Shown: positions 12,392-21,800 of the stretch, piece after piece | Numbering within the stretch: position 1 is the first letter of the stretch | Layout: every line of letters starts with the position of its first letter | Assembly (NCBI RefSeq): GCF_018446385.1 | Contig: NC_055986.1 | Span: 81,057,659 to 81,121,658 of the forward strand | Direction: 5' to 3' | Source: Zingiber officinale | Lineage: Eukaryota > Streptophyta > Magnoliopsida > Zingiberales > Zingiberaceae | DNA length: 64,000 nucleotides | Notes under the pieces: generated by a model | What the model was told of the DNA's origin: nothing | Databases searched by the model: none | Seen by the model: the letters and a program-made list of their open reading frames with translations, nothing else | Position numbers and translations under genes: made by a program

Positions 12392-13764
12392 TTAGGTACT
12401 CATGCTTGGACTTGTTTTCTAACATTTTGACTAAGTAAAGATAGATACGATTTGTTAGTTTGTACCCGAGTCTGGATCTATTATACATGGCTCGTTGCAA
12501 TCCAAGTATCATGTTTAGACACTTGAATCCCAATTTGAACTTTTCCAACGTTGTCTTAAATCGCTCCACTTGACATTTCAAGTTAGAATTTCTTCCTCAA
12601 GTTTTGCAACTTGAGTTGAAGTTTCAACCTGAACTTGGTTAGTTGAATGACTCAAGCTAACTTGTTTCTTAAAGTGATCTATTTCCTTAAGTAGTAAGTT
12701 ATTTTATTCCTCGGATTTGGTTAACTTTTTAAACAAATATTTAATTACTTTCAATATTTCAGACTTCGAATTGAAAGTTACCTTATTGGGTCCTTCAAAA
12801 ATATATGCAGATTCGTGGCTTCTCTCAGACTCATTGTTAGACTCTGACTCATACTCGTCTTCGGACTTAGATTTAGACTCTTCAGTCTTTGCCATAAACG
12901 CTATATGACTCAAGTGCCTTGGTTTTGGTTTTGATTGAGGCTTAGCTTCCTTGTTTGGTCCTGCATGCAAAGCTAAACATTTCTTTGTTTGACTCAAGTT
13001 AGTTTGCTCATGTAATGTTAATTTACAAAATAGTTCATCTAATTTAATAATGGAAATATCTTTCATAACTTTATAGGCATCTACAACATAAAAAGTTTTG
13101 AGGGAATGAGTTAAGTGTATACCTGACGATATCATGATTCTCAAGTTGATGACCGATGGTATGTAGTCCATTGAGGATGTCCTTAATCCTTATGTGTAGT
13201 TGGCTTGTCCGACTCACCATCTAGTATTTTAATATTTAGTAATGAATTTAATAAAAGATCACACTTTATTACCTTTGTGACATTTGTCCCTTCATGTAAT
13301 CTGACTAACTTATGCCACAAATCTTTTGTATTGTCAAAGGGGCCGACTCGGTTTAATTCTTCTTTTGATAATCCACATTGTAAAGTGTTGAGTGCCTTTG
13401 AATTGATTTGTACTTTCTTCTTTATTTCTTCTGTCCATTCCTCTGAGTTGTTGACTGGTGATGTATAGCCGCATTGGATAATAAGCCATTGGTCAATGTC
13501 CATTTTGAGAAAAACTTCCATCCTCTTTTTCCAGTATGGAAAATTGTTTCCATCGAATATAGGAGAACAGAAGGTAGAGTATCCCTCAGATTGTGTCATT
13601 TGTTCTTGGACCAAAAGTTGAGAAATAAAAAAAAATCTAAGGCTCTTGTCTTGGGATTAGCAGTGCGAGATAAAGAAGAAAAGAGAATAAAAAAATTTAA
13701 CAAAAAGAAAAGAAAAGATTTTTAAAGTGCTCGAAAAATGGTTAAGTTAATTTAGAGTAACCCA

Positions 13765-13776
13765 GCTTTGATACCA
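13765..13776 (-). other. Primer-binding site of element B
   Basis: The minus strand reads TGGTATCAAAGC, one base from the plant initiator-Met tRNA 3'-end complement TGGTATCAGAGC. It lies 2 bp inside the 5' LTR. Confidence 0.85.
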
Positions 13777-13778
13777 AT

Positions 13779-15166
13779 TGAAGGATCAAAATAGATGAGA
13801 GAGGGGGGGGGGGGGGGATTGAATCTCATTAGTTAAAAAAATATTTTCTTTATCGTAAAATTGAATCATAGTAAGCAACAGAAATAATAAAACAAAAGCA
13901 ATACAAAAGAGACACGGTTATTTACTTGGTTCAGAGCCTATGTCGATTCCTACTCCAAGACCCACGATCCTAGATTGCACCGTTCAGTAATCCACTAAAA
14001 CTCCTCTTTCCTAACCTTCAGAAAAGAGGTAATTCATACAATGAGGAAGAACGATAGTAACACACTACTATATTCTTATAATAATAATGATGCAAGCTAA
14101 AATAAAATATAATGACAAAGAATAGAAGGTGTAGATCATCGGGGGCTTTTCGGTGTTTAGCTTGCACACAAGGTTGAAATGTAGTAGAGCAGCAATAGCA
14201 CAGATGACGAGCAGAGAGTAGATCAGAAAAGTTGGCATGGCTCGAACCTCGAGCTATTCTTTTATAAGCCACATTCGGTCGATCGAAAAGATGTTCGGTT
14301 GACTGATCTTTTCGATCGACCAATCTCCCTATCAGTCGACTGAACACCTGGATTTCCTTCTACGTAGAGATCCAATCTTTACTGCAATAAGTGCATTAAT
14401 TGTTCGGTCGACCGATCGCCTTGTTCGATCGACCGATCCCTCGAATTACCTTCTTTGCTTTGATCTGAATCTTCTTTGTCATTAATGCTTTTATTGTTCG
14501 ATCGATCGATCCTTAGTTTTGGTTGACCAATCACGTTATGATACCATGTTTACGAGCTTAATCTATTTTGCCAATTTTGCATGTTCAGTCGACCGAACCT
14601 CCATTCGATCGACTGATAAAATGCCCTTATAGGTCGATTGAACCTCTTGTTCAGTCGACCAAACCCTTATGAAATGAATATATCTAAGTTATGGGCGTGT
14701 GGCCGCTGATAGAGCCTAATTCTGAGTTTTGAGTCAAAAGTTATGACCCTTTTAAGTTCAAAGGATCATATGATCCTGCAATACAGAGTTAGATAATAGA
14801 TATTGATATTGTAAAACATAGTTAGATAATATATATTAAATATGTATGAGTATGATATTTAGGACTGTCTTGATCTCAACTTAGAAACCTCCGTTAATTT
14901 CTTTAGTTGGATTAGCGACCTAAAGTTTGTCCCTTTTAGAACACGACCTCCCCATCATTACACTCCAGTTGCTTACCTCAACTTACCTACCAAACATTGG
15001 GTCCTCCAGATCTATTTAGACTTTACTGCCTAGCCACGACTAAGGCTTTCCCGATTGAGTAAACAGCTTGTACACTTAGTCACCTCATTAGATAACAACA
15101 TGATTTAACTTGAACCTTTGACAACATCAAAACTCAGATTTGATTCGGGTGTGCTTTACACCAACA
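13779..15166 (-). repeat. 5' LTR of element B
   Basis: 1388 bp, with TGTTGGTG...CCTTCA ends in minus-strand sense. The TATA box TTATAAAAG on the minus strand is at about 14258-14267. Next to the U5 end there is a 15-17 nt poly-C run (plus strand G run at 13804-13820), the expanded version of the CCCCCCTCT terminal motif shared by these LTRs. Confidence 0.88.
14265..14660 (-). repeat. Inverted-repeat array of B 5' LTR (GGTCGACCGATC type)
   Basis: Around ten copies of palindromic GGTCGACCGATC/GATCGACCGAAC units lie directly upstream (minus-strand sense) of the TATA box. The matching array in the 3' LTR has fewer units, so unit number changed after insertion. Confidence 0.8.
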
Positions 15167-15171
15167 GATAC

Positions 15172-15284
15172 CATTATATAACGTTCCAGTCATGTAAAGA
15201 ACATCATTTAAAGTTATGTAATAATAATTATTACTAAAAGTTAGATGGAAACATTTTCTATTTAAACAAGGAATAGAAAGAAAC
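15172..15284 (-). pseudogene. 113-bp pol remnant of element A between two insertions
   Basis: This short segment is the piece of A stranded between B (ends 15166, TSD to 15171) and C (starts 15285). On the minus strand it carries the copia segment after protease, including FSNNYYYITLNDV and LYMTGTLYNG. It continues the frame that leaves 21354 and runs on into 7205. It is direct proof that B and C entered the same older element. Confidence 0.85.
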
Positions 15285-16295
15285 TGTAGGACCGTTGCGG
15301 CCGACTAGAAGAGGGGGGTTGAATAGCCCTGTAAAAATAAAACATAACCCTTCCCGACTTTTCAAACTAACACTTGCATATAAAATAGAAAAATAATAAA
15401 TTAAAATAGAAAAAGATGAGGCACCAGATGTTTACTTGGTTACAACCGGGGAGGTTGTTAATCCAAGGAAAATGATCGCACTACTATCTCCTTCAGGCAG
15501 AGAAGCCTCTTTTATAGCAATGTAGGCACAGAAAGAAAGAAGCTAATCCAAACAGTGGAGGCGCACAAGCGTTGTTACAATTTCTGAACTGATTCAAAAG
15601 CTTCTGGACCAAGACTATATTTATAGCCTTGGTCGGGGCACCTAGAGGGTTCCGGGCGCCCTGGGGGGGATAAAACTTTATCCCCAAAGTTCAGATTGAG
15701 TCAAACCTCGATCTGGTCAAAAACCAGATTCCGGGCGCCCGGAATGCATCCGGGCGCCTGGACCATTAAAGTCAACATTGTTGACTTTTTGGTTCTGGCT
15801 CTCGGCTCCGGTTCAGCTCGTCTTTGGTCCGGGTCTTCTACTCTAGATCCACTCGTTTGGCGATCTTTGCCATCCAGAATAGGGCTCACCCGAACCCAAC
15901 TTCCGGTCTTCTCGAGCGGACTTCCCTCCGACTTTTCGTCCCTCGGAATCGCCACGTGTTTCCTTCTCGTCCGCCGGCGTACTCATCCGCAGTCTTCGTC
16001 CCTCGGACACACCGCGTGCCGTCCTTCTCGCTAGCTGCGTCTCTTGCTCCCCGAGCAATCTTCCGCTCCGGCTTTCGTCCCTCGGAATCACAGCACGCTT
16101 CCTTCTCGTCCATCGATGTACTCTTCCGCAGTGCCTCGCCCCTCGGACACACCGCATGTCGTCCTTATCGTTAGCTGCGTCTTCCGCTCGAGTACCTGTG
16201 CTCCTAAGCTTCTGCACACTTAGACACAAGGTTAGAAACACACATGACCTAACTTAACTTGTTGATCACAACAAAACAACCTTAGGGTTCCAACA
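15285..16295 (-). repeat. 3' LTR of element C
   Basis: 1011 bp. In minus-strand sense it runs from TGTTGGAACCC to GGTCCTACA. It contains a GC-rich duplicated block (about 15920-16200), GGGCGCCCGGA palindromes (15640-15770), TATA box CTATAAATATA (15616-15626) and a terminal ATTCAACCCCCC motif. Open frames across 15696-16241 on both strands have no recognisable protein features. Confidence 0.93.
15616..15770 (-). promoter_or_regulatory. GCGCCCGGA inverted repeats plus TATA box of C 3' LTR
   Basis: Palindromes such as TCCGGGCGCC/GGCGCCCGGA (15645-15770, including CCGGAATGCATCCGG) are followed in minus-strand sense by CTATAAATATA at 15616-15626. The same pair is found in the 5' LTR and in LTR E. 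Confidence 0.75.
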
Positions 16296-16296
16296 A

Positions 16297-16310
16297 TCTC
16301 CCCCTTTTTG
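16297..16310 (-). other. Polypurine tract of element C
   Basis: The minus strand reads CCAAAAAGGGGGAGAT directly before the 3' LTR, the expected priming site for plus-strand cDNA. Confidence 0.85.
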
Positions 16311-16653
16311 GTGTGAGCAACCCAAGTTAAGTTAGGGAAAAAATAGACATGAAATAAACTTAACTAAATTTGCAAATAAGTGCAAAAATAAAATAAGTTA
16401 AATTTTGGTCTACCTCCTCCTAGACTTACTTATACTAATCCTTCTCCCCCTTTGATCACAAAAAAACGGGGTTTCAAAAAAAATCTAAGGGTTAAATACT
16501 TAGAAAATTTTGAGATCCTTAAAAACATGCAATAATTTTTACATAAACAGTGTCTGAAAAATTTTAATAAAATTTTCTAAGTGAAATTATAAGAAAGAAT
16601 TCTAACTTAGACGGTTTTGTAAAAAAAATAAAAAAAAAATCTAAGTTAATATA

Positions 16654-16684
<31 letters not shown>

Positions 16685-17010
16685 GAAAAAAAATTTCCTA
16701 ACTTAAATCTTTTGAAAATTTTTCTAAGTAATTAAATTTCTAAGTCAATTTCACGTAAGAGTATTTTTCTAAGTAAAAGAATATTTTGAAAAAATGTTTG
16801 AAAAACTTTGAAAACATTAATTAATTCTAATTTTAATGCTTTGACAGAAAGTTAATTAAATATTTATTTTAATATTTTGACTTTCAAGTCATGACGAGAC
16901 ACTAGGCCTCCTTGGTTATTGGAACAACAACTACTTTCTTAGGCAAAGCCTTATAGAGACATTCATTGTTTAATTTTCTCACTAGAAAGCGCTAATTTTA
17001 ATTTTAAAAT
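16311..17010. other. Non-coding 3' internal region of element C
   Basis: AT-rich sequence between the gag stop and the polypurine tract. It contains an AT dinucleotide run (16652-16670) followed by poly-T, and repeated CTAAGT/AACTTAG words. No frame was recognised. Confidence 0.7.
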
Positions 17011-17657
17011 TTAGACTAAGCAAGATTTAGGAACCCAATAAAGGTTCCAGCCTACTGGATTAACTAAAAAAATTTTAGGGACATATTCTCTTGAAATGTT
17101 CCTAATTTGTCCTAGGTGATATCTATAACACCAATTCAAATTTTTAAATTTTCTAAAATTAGATGAACATGCATAGTTTTTCAAGTTATCTATTTGATTT
17201 TTCAAATTTTGATTTTCCAATTGTAATTTTTCATTTTCCAATTTTGATTTATCTAATTCTTCTAAAGGGCAGGATTTAGCTAAAATTATTTTTAAATTCT
17301 TTATTTCTTTTTCTAATTTACAGCAGTCTTTAGTTAATAACTTAACAAACTTAAAACGTTTATCAGGAGGAAGAGAACGTACCTGACTTACCTTGTCGAG
17401 TTCGTTGTCCGTGTCTCCCCCTGACCTGCTGCTTTCTTCTGACAAAGCTCCCTCTTCATCGATACTCTCGATGCTCATCTCGGAAGAGCTTGAATTGCAG
17501 TTGTCGTCTTGATAACTCGCCATCAGTGCGAGTCCGGAGAATGCTTCGACTTCCGATTCGGACGACGTATCGTCCCACGTCGCCTTTAGGGCCTTTCGCT
17601 TTTGGATAGACTTCTTACCCTTCTCCTTGTCCTTGTTCTTCAGCTTGGGGCATTTGT

Positions 17658-17960
17658 GTTGGTGCAACCTTAGGTCAAGGTTGATCTGGTTGACCCGACT
17701 CGAGTTGACCTGACTCGAGTTGTATTTTGATGTTTGACGAGAACATGATGGGAGATTGTTGGTGCAACCTTAGGTCAAGGTTGACCTGATTGACCAGACT
17801 CGAGTTGACTTGACTCGAGTTGTATTTTGATGTTTGACGAGAACAAGCTTGGGAGATTGTGGGTGCAACCCGTGGTCAAGGTTGACCTGGTTGACCCGAG
17901 GTGAGTTGACCTGACTCGGAAAAGTCCAAGCAGGGAGTTTGGCATGGTGAAAAGTCCAAG
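17658..17960 (+). repeat. Threefold repeat of the LTR start with purine tract
   Basis: Units of about 101 bp begin at 17658 and 17759 with TTGGTGCAACCTTAGGTCAAGG, and a third diverged start (GGTGCAACCCGTGGTCAAGG) comes near 17863. Each start is preceded by GGGAGATTG, the sequence expected of a polypurine tract joined to an LTR start. Confidence 0.85.
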
Positions 17961-18529
17961 AAGGGAGCTTGGCACGGGAAAAGTCCAAGTATGGAGACTT
18001 GGCACGGAGAAGTCCAAGTATGGAAGCTTGGCACATGGGAAGTCGGAGAGGGTTCGGTAGCTCGTTCTCCGGACTGTGGTCAGAGAGGGCTCGGGAGCTC
18101 GTTCTCTGGACCGGATGTGGAAAGTCCTGGTGAGTGAAGCCAGCTGGTAAAAGTCCCGTGAGTGAAGCCAGAAGGGAAAGTCCCTGAGTGAAGCCAGGAT
18201 TGGAAATCCCGTGAGTGAAGCGGTGAAACCCTAGTGAGTGAAGCTAGGTGAAAGTCTTGGTGAGTGAAGTCGGGCAAGGGAAAATCCAGATGGATCAAGG
18301 GTGATCGGACATCTGGTGTTGAGAAGGTCAAGTAGGTCAAGGGAGTGATCGGATACTTGACACGAAGAGAAAAGTCCAAGTGGGTCAAAGGGATTGACCG
18401 GACATTTGATGGGGAGTCTTAGTAGGTCAAGGGAGTGACCGGATGCTAAGCATGATGTACCAACAGGTCAAGGTTGACCGGATGTTGGTTTGGAAGGTTT
18501 GAGACTTGGTTTGGGCAAAATCCAAGCTC

Positions 18530-18896
18530 AGGATCGATCTGGGGACCGATCCAGTGATACGGCTGATCGGTCTGGTGACCGATCAGTAATCAAACAGAAT
18601 GCTTCTGTGGATTATCTGATCGGTCTGAAGACCGATCAGGAAGCAAACAGAAGAGAAGAAGGAGAAAGGCTGATCGGTCCAAGGGACTGATCAGACTCCT
18701 CCTGGACCGATCAGGACATAGCCTGATCGGTCCCCAAGACCGATCAGGGACAGTGTGGACCGATCAGGTTGGAGCCTGATCGGTCCAGGACTAGCCGTTG
18801 TGAGTGACAACGGCTAGGTTATTTCGGGCTTCTGTGTTCTGTTCTTTTTGCTTGCAGGTTCGCAGGTTGGCGCTCAGGATATCAGAGTTTATAAAA
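18530..18896 (+). promoter_or_regulatory. TGATCGGTC inverted-repeat array plus TATA box of LTR D
   Basis: Hairpins include 18563-18586 (10-bp perfect arms CTGATCGGTC/GACCGATCAG, 4-nt loop), 18616-18639 (same arms), 18666-18690 and 18721-18748, plus isolated half-sites up to 18795. TTTATAAAAG follows, with the TATA core at 18890-18896. The half-site motif is specific to this copy. Confidence 0.85.
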
Positions 18897-20310
18897 GGAG
18901 ATCGAGGGCTACTTCCTTTCTTCTTCTTCCCTCTCGGAACTGAGCTGCTGTTCTTCTAAAAGCTGTGCTCTTGAGCTTTGCTGAGCTCCGAAGCTTCGCG
19001 TGAGCTTCCTCGACTTCTTCGACTGGTTTCAACTGCTGCTGTGATTCTGTGAAGTTGGTGCTTCATCTACAGATTTCAGTTGACGACGAGAAGGCAAGCA
19101 AGAGTTGTTACATTCATCTTTATATTTGTATCTTGCTGTGCTTCTTGTACTTGTACTCTGATCTTGCTGTTGCAAGAGTTTGTGGTGAGGTTTCTCCACC
19201 CAGAAGGAGTTCTTATTAGCCGGTTTTCCGGGGACTCATCCACCGACGGATTGATAGGATTTGTCCACCTTACGGACACGCCGAGGAGTAGGGGCAAGTT
19301 ATCCCCGAACCTCGTAAATCAGTGTGTTAGTGTGCTTGTTTCCTCTTTGTTTTAGTTTCCTAATTCCGCTGTGCTAACAAGTTTCTTTGTAGAAATTTGT
19401 GTTTAAGTTTTTAAGAGGCTATTCACCCCCCCCCCTCTAGCCATCTAAGATCCTAACATTTGTCCTTGACGTGTCCTTCTTCGTCGCAGTGGTAGCAGCG
19501 GATCGTTCTTTTCTTCTTTCCCTGCGGATGGTTAGTAGATATGGATTTACAAAGTTTCTTGAATCTTCTTACCATCATTACCATTTCCTCGTCGTCGATA
19601 GAGGATTCCAACTCTGGTTCATCTCTCGAAGCTTTGAGGGCAACGTTGTTCTTGGACTCCTTCATTTCTGCACATCTTGACTCATGCACTTCAAATGTTG
19701 AAAAGAATTCTTCTAATGAAATCTTTTCTAAATCTTTAGAAATGTAAAATGCATCTACTAATGATGCCCATTTGGTATTTCTAGGAAAGGAGTTTAAAGC
19801 GTACCTTAGCGAATCTCGGTTACTTACCTTTTCTCCGAGATTCGAAAGTCCGGTAATAATTTCTTTTAGTCTCGAGTGCAGATGCGCAACTGTCTCGTCT
19901 TCCCCAAGTCACAGGCTGGTGAGCTGATTGCGAAGCAGATCTCTTCTAGCGAGCTTGGCTTCGGACGTCCCTTCGTGCAGCTCGAGGAACTTCTCCCAAA
20001 GTTCCTTTGCCGAGTTGTAGTGCCCAATCATGTTGACTTCTTGAGGTGGAAGAACGCATAGCAGATGGTATTCTACTTTACCGTTCGCCACGTATTCAGC
20101 CTGCTCCTTTTTTGTCCATTGACATTTTTCCTTATCTTCTGGAGCTACAAAGCCAGATTCCATTGTTAAAACTAATTCGAAATCTGTTGTAAAAAATACC
20201 TGCATCAATTTTTTCTAGGTGGCGAAGTCCCCTTCGTATTTCGGCGAGTGGATGCTTGGTCCGGCCATCTCGTTGCTTCGTTCGACGGTTAGTTCTCCTG
20301 AAGCACCTCG

Positions 20311-20322
20311 GCTCTGATACCA
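20311..20322 (-). other. Primer-binding site of element C
   Basis: The minus strand reads TGGTATCAGAGC, the complement of the initiator-Met tRNA 3' end, 2 bp inside the 5' LTR. Confidence 0.93.
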
Positions 20323-20324
20323 CT

Positions 20325-21348
20325 TGTAGGACCGTTGCGGCCGGTTAGAAGGGGGTTGAATAGCCCTGTAAAAATAAAACACAACCCTTCCCGACTTTTC
20401 AAACTAACACTTGCATATAAAATAGAAAAGCAATAAATTAAAACAGAAAAAGACGAGGCACCGGATGTTTACTTGGTTACAACCGATAAGGTTGTTAATC
20501 CAAGAAAAATGATCGCACTACTATCTCCTTGAGGCGGAGAACCTTTTTTACAACAATGTATGCACAAAAAGAAAGAAGCTAATCTAAACAGTGGAGGCAC
20601 ACAAGCGTTGTTACAATTTCTGAACTGATTCAAAATCTTCTGGACCAAGGCTATATTTATAGCCTTGGTCGGGGCGCCTGGAGGGTTCCGGGTGCCCTGG
20701 GGGGGATAAAACTTTATCCCCAACGTTTAGATCGAGTCAAACCTCGATTTGGTAAAAAACCAACTCCGGGCGCTCGGATGGTCCGGGCGCCCGGAATGCA
20801 TCCGGGTGCCCGGACCATTAAAGTCAACATTATTGACTTTTTGGTCAGGGCTCTTGGCTCCGGTTCAGTTCGTCTTTGGTTCGGGTCTTCTACTCCGGAT
20901 CCGCTCGTTTGGGTGAACTCTGTCATCCGAAATATGGCTCATCCGAACCCAACTTCCGGTCTTCTCGAGCGGGCTTCCCTCCGGCTTCTCGTCCCTCAGA
21001 ATCGCCGCGTGTTTCCTTCTCGTCCGCCGGCGTACTCATCCGCAGTCTTCGTCCTTCGGACGCACCGCGTGCCGTCCTTCTCGCTAGTTGCGTCTCTTGC
21101 TCCCCGAACAATCTTTTGCTCCGACTTTCGTCCCTCGAAACCACCGCACGCTTCCTTCTCGTCCACCGGTGTACTCTTCTGCAGCGCCTCATCCCTCGGA
21201 CACACCGCGTGCCGTCCTTCTCGTTAGCTGCATCTTCCGCTCGAGTACCTGTGCTCCTAAGCTCCTGCACACTTAGACACAAGGTTAGAAACACACAGGA
21301 CCTAACTTAACTTGTTGATCACACCAAAACAACTTTGGGGTTCCAACA
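20325..21348 (-). repeat. 5' LTR of element C
   Basis: 1024 bp, same organisation as the 3' LTR. TATA box CTATAAATATA lies at 20652-20662 with GGGCGCCCGGA palindromes at 20670-20815 upstream in minus-strand sense, and a GC-rich duplicated block at about 20985-21240. Open frames across 20714-21310 are composition artefacts. Confidence 0.93.
20652..20815 (-). promoter_or_regulatory. GCGCCCGGA inverted repeats plus TATA box of C 5' LTR
   Basis: CCGGGCGCTCGGATGGTCCGG, GCGCCCGGAATGCATCCGGG and related units lie directly upstream (minus strand) of the TATA box at 20652-20662, as in the partner LTR. Confidence 0.75.
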
Positions 21349-21353
21349 GAAAC

Positions 21354-21800
21354 AATATTCTTTATTAATGAAGAAACATAATAACAATTATTCAATTCTA
21401 AAACTAGTCCACTAGAGAGTTTCAACAAATAAGTCCCTATGATTATTGCTGTAACTTTTGATCCATTGCCAACTCATAAATTTGAATCTTCCTTGACTAG
21501 TCATCTACTATTCTTTACCTCACTTATGTCATTACATATATGTTAGGCACACTCGGTATCCAATACCCAAGTGTTTAAAGAAATAGTATGACATTTAATA
21601 ACGAAGATACTTGAAGGAGATGGTGCATCAGATGTCTTTCTCTTCTTTATATATTCAAGATAAATCTTGCAGTTTTTTCTCCAATGTCCCATTTTATCAT
21701 AATGGTAACATGGGTCATTTGGAGTAGATTCTTCTTTCTTAGTCCTGAGAACAATTCTTAGGTTTCGAAGCCAATCCAAGAAATTTGGCTAGCCAATTTG
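21354..21800 (-). pseudogene. gag C-terminus and protease start of element A
   Basis: In minus-strand sense: DWLRNLRIVL, then a zinc knuckle in which the second Cys is Tyr (CYHYDKMGHWRKNC), then YLEYIKKRKTSD, then the aspartic-protease start TWVLDTECA where the usual reading is DTG-C. A stop follows this Ala, but copia sequence continues (HICNDI ... TYLLKLSSGLVLEL ... SLIKNIVS) to 21354, where C begins. The same frame resumes at 15284. The DTG-to-DTE change alone would damage the protease. Confidence 0.85.

Larger units (their letters stand above)
11238..13614 (-). pseudogene. gag of element B, split by solo LTR E
   Basis: The capsid-type N-terminal part (13614-13183) has the retrotransposon gag pattern YSTFCSPIFDGNNFPYWKKR, then LQCGLSKEELNRVGPF and KLVRLHEGT. 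A second stretch (13171-12704) covers VDAYKV ... KLDELF ... SHIAFMAKTEES and an acidic Ser/Glu-rich tail. A third (12581-12392) has a LEKFKLGFKCLNMILGLQRAMYNRS motif. The frame resumes beyond LTR E at 11372 with VPKSQIHLLDRPY and ends near 11238. No intact CCHC zinc knuckle was found. Gag would form the virus-like particle. Frameshifts and the insertion make it non-functional. Confidence 0.8.
7206..15166 (-). mobile_element. Element B: gag-only LTR retrotransposon, nested in A
   Basis: The LTRs are at 7206-8465 (3') and 13779-15166 (5') on the minus strand, with TG...CA ends (TGTTGGTG ... CCTTCA). The primer-binding site is 13765-13776. The flanking 5-mers GATGC (7201-7205) and GATAC (15167-15171) are a target-site duplication with one mismatch. 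The flanks join within A's integrase frame. Inside are a gag of the F/C type and about 2.8 kb of AT-rich DNA, but no protease, integrase or RT. Without the nested LTR E (11373-12391) it is about 6.9 kb. It resembles gag-only (TR-GAG-like) non-autonomous elements. The LTR pair is well diverged and differs by a deletion of about 130 bp, so the insertion is old. Confidence 0.85.
17657..19458 (+). mobile_element. Solo LTR D, nested in gag of C
   Basis: Starts TGTTGGTGCAACC and ends GATCCTAACA. Flanking TTTG occurs at 17653-17656 and 19459-19462; alternatively the duplication is ATTTG with the end one base earlier. Removing it restores the C gag frame. Contents: a threefold repeated start (17658, 17759 and about 17860), GAAGTCCAAG and GTGAGTGAAGCCAG tandem units (17940-18260), GACCGGATG phrases, the inverted-repeat block, TATA box 18890-18896, a leader with GTTCTTATTAGCCGG, and a terminal CTATTCACCCCCCC. 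Orientation is opposite to C. Confidence 0.9.
17011..20268 (-). pseudogene. gag of element C, split by solo LTR D
   Basis: The start codon is at 20266-20268 and the stop at 17011-17013, in minus-strand sense. Order: a capsid-like region (19909-20268) with FVAPEDKEKCQWTKKEQAEY and NSAKELWEKFLELHEGT; a second part (19690-19908) with GLSNLGEKV; a basic linker; an intact CCHC zinc knuckle CYHCDEEGHVKDKC (19453-19494); an acidic Ser/Glu segment; and a coiled-coil-like, Asn/Leu/Lys-rich tail ending WVPKSCLV. LTR D splits the frame just after the last knuckle Cys codon. Apart from D, only two in-frame stops were noticed (TAG at codon 18, TGA near 19907). Each can arise by one G-to-A or C-to-T change, so this is the least damaged gag here. 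Confidence 0.88.
15285..21348 (-). mobile_element. Element C: gag-only LTR retrotransposon, nested in A
   Basis: The LTRs are 20325-21348 (5') and 15285-16295 (3') on the minus strand, with TGTTGGAACCC ... GGTCCTACA ends. A perfect target-site duplication GAAAC lies at 15280-15284 and 21349-21353. The primer-binding site is 20311-20322 and the polypurine tract 16297-16310. The only coding content is gag, split by solo LTR D. Without D the element is about 4.3 kb. With no pol it would need enzymes from another element. In a sample of about 290 bp the two LTRs differ at roughly 20 positions by eye, so it is clearly older than G. Confidence 0.93.

Noticed and set aside
15696..16241. Open frames of up to 132 codons on both strands
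   Set aside because: Inside the C 3' LTR; same GC-rich duplicated block as E and the 5' LTR, no domain, frames disrupted between copies.
18530..18795. Regularly spaced palindromes that look like a CRISPR array
   Set aside because: The units are inverted repeats of variable length within an LTR of a plant genome. Spacers are not uniform, there are no cas genes, and the same position in sister LTRs has a different motif.
20714..21310. Open frames of up to 149 codons on both strands
   Set aside because: Inside the C 5' LTR; composition artefacts as in the 3' LTR.
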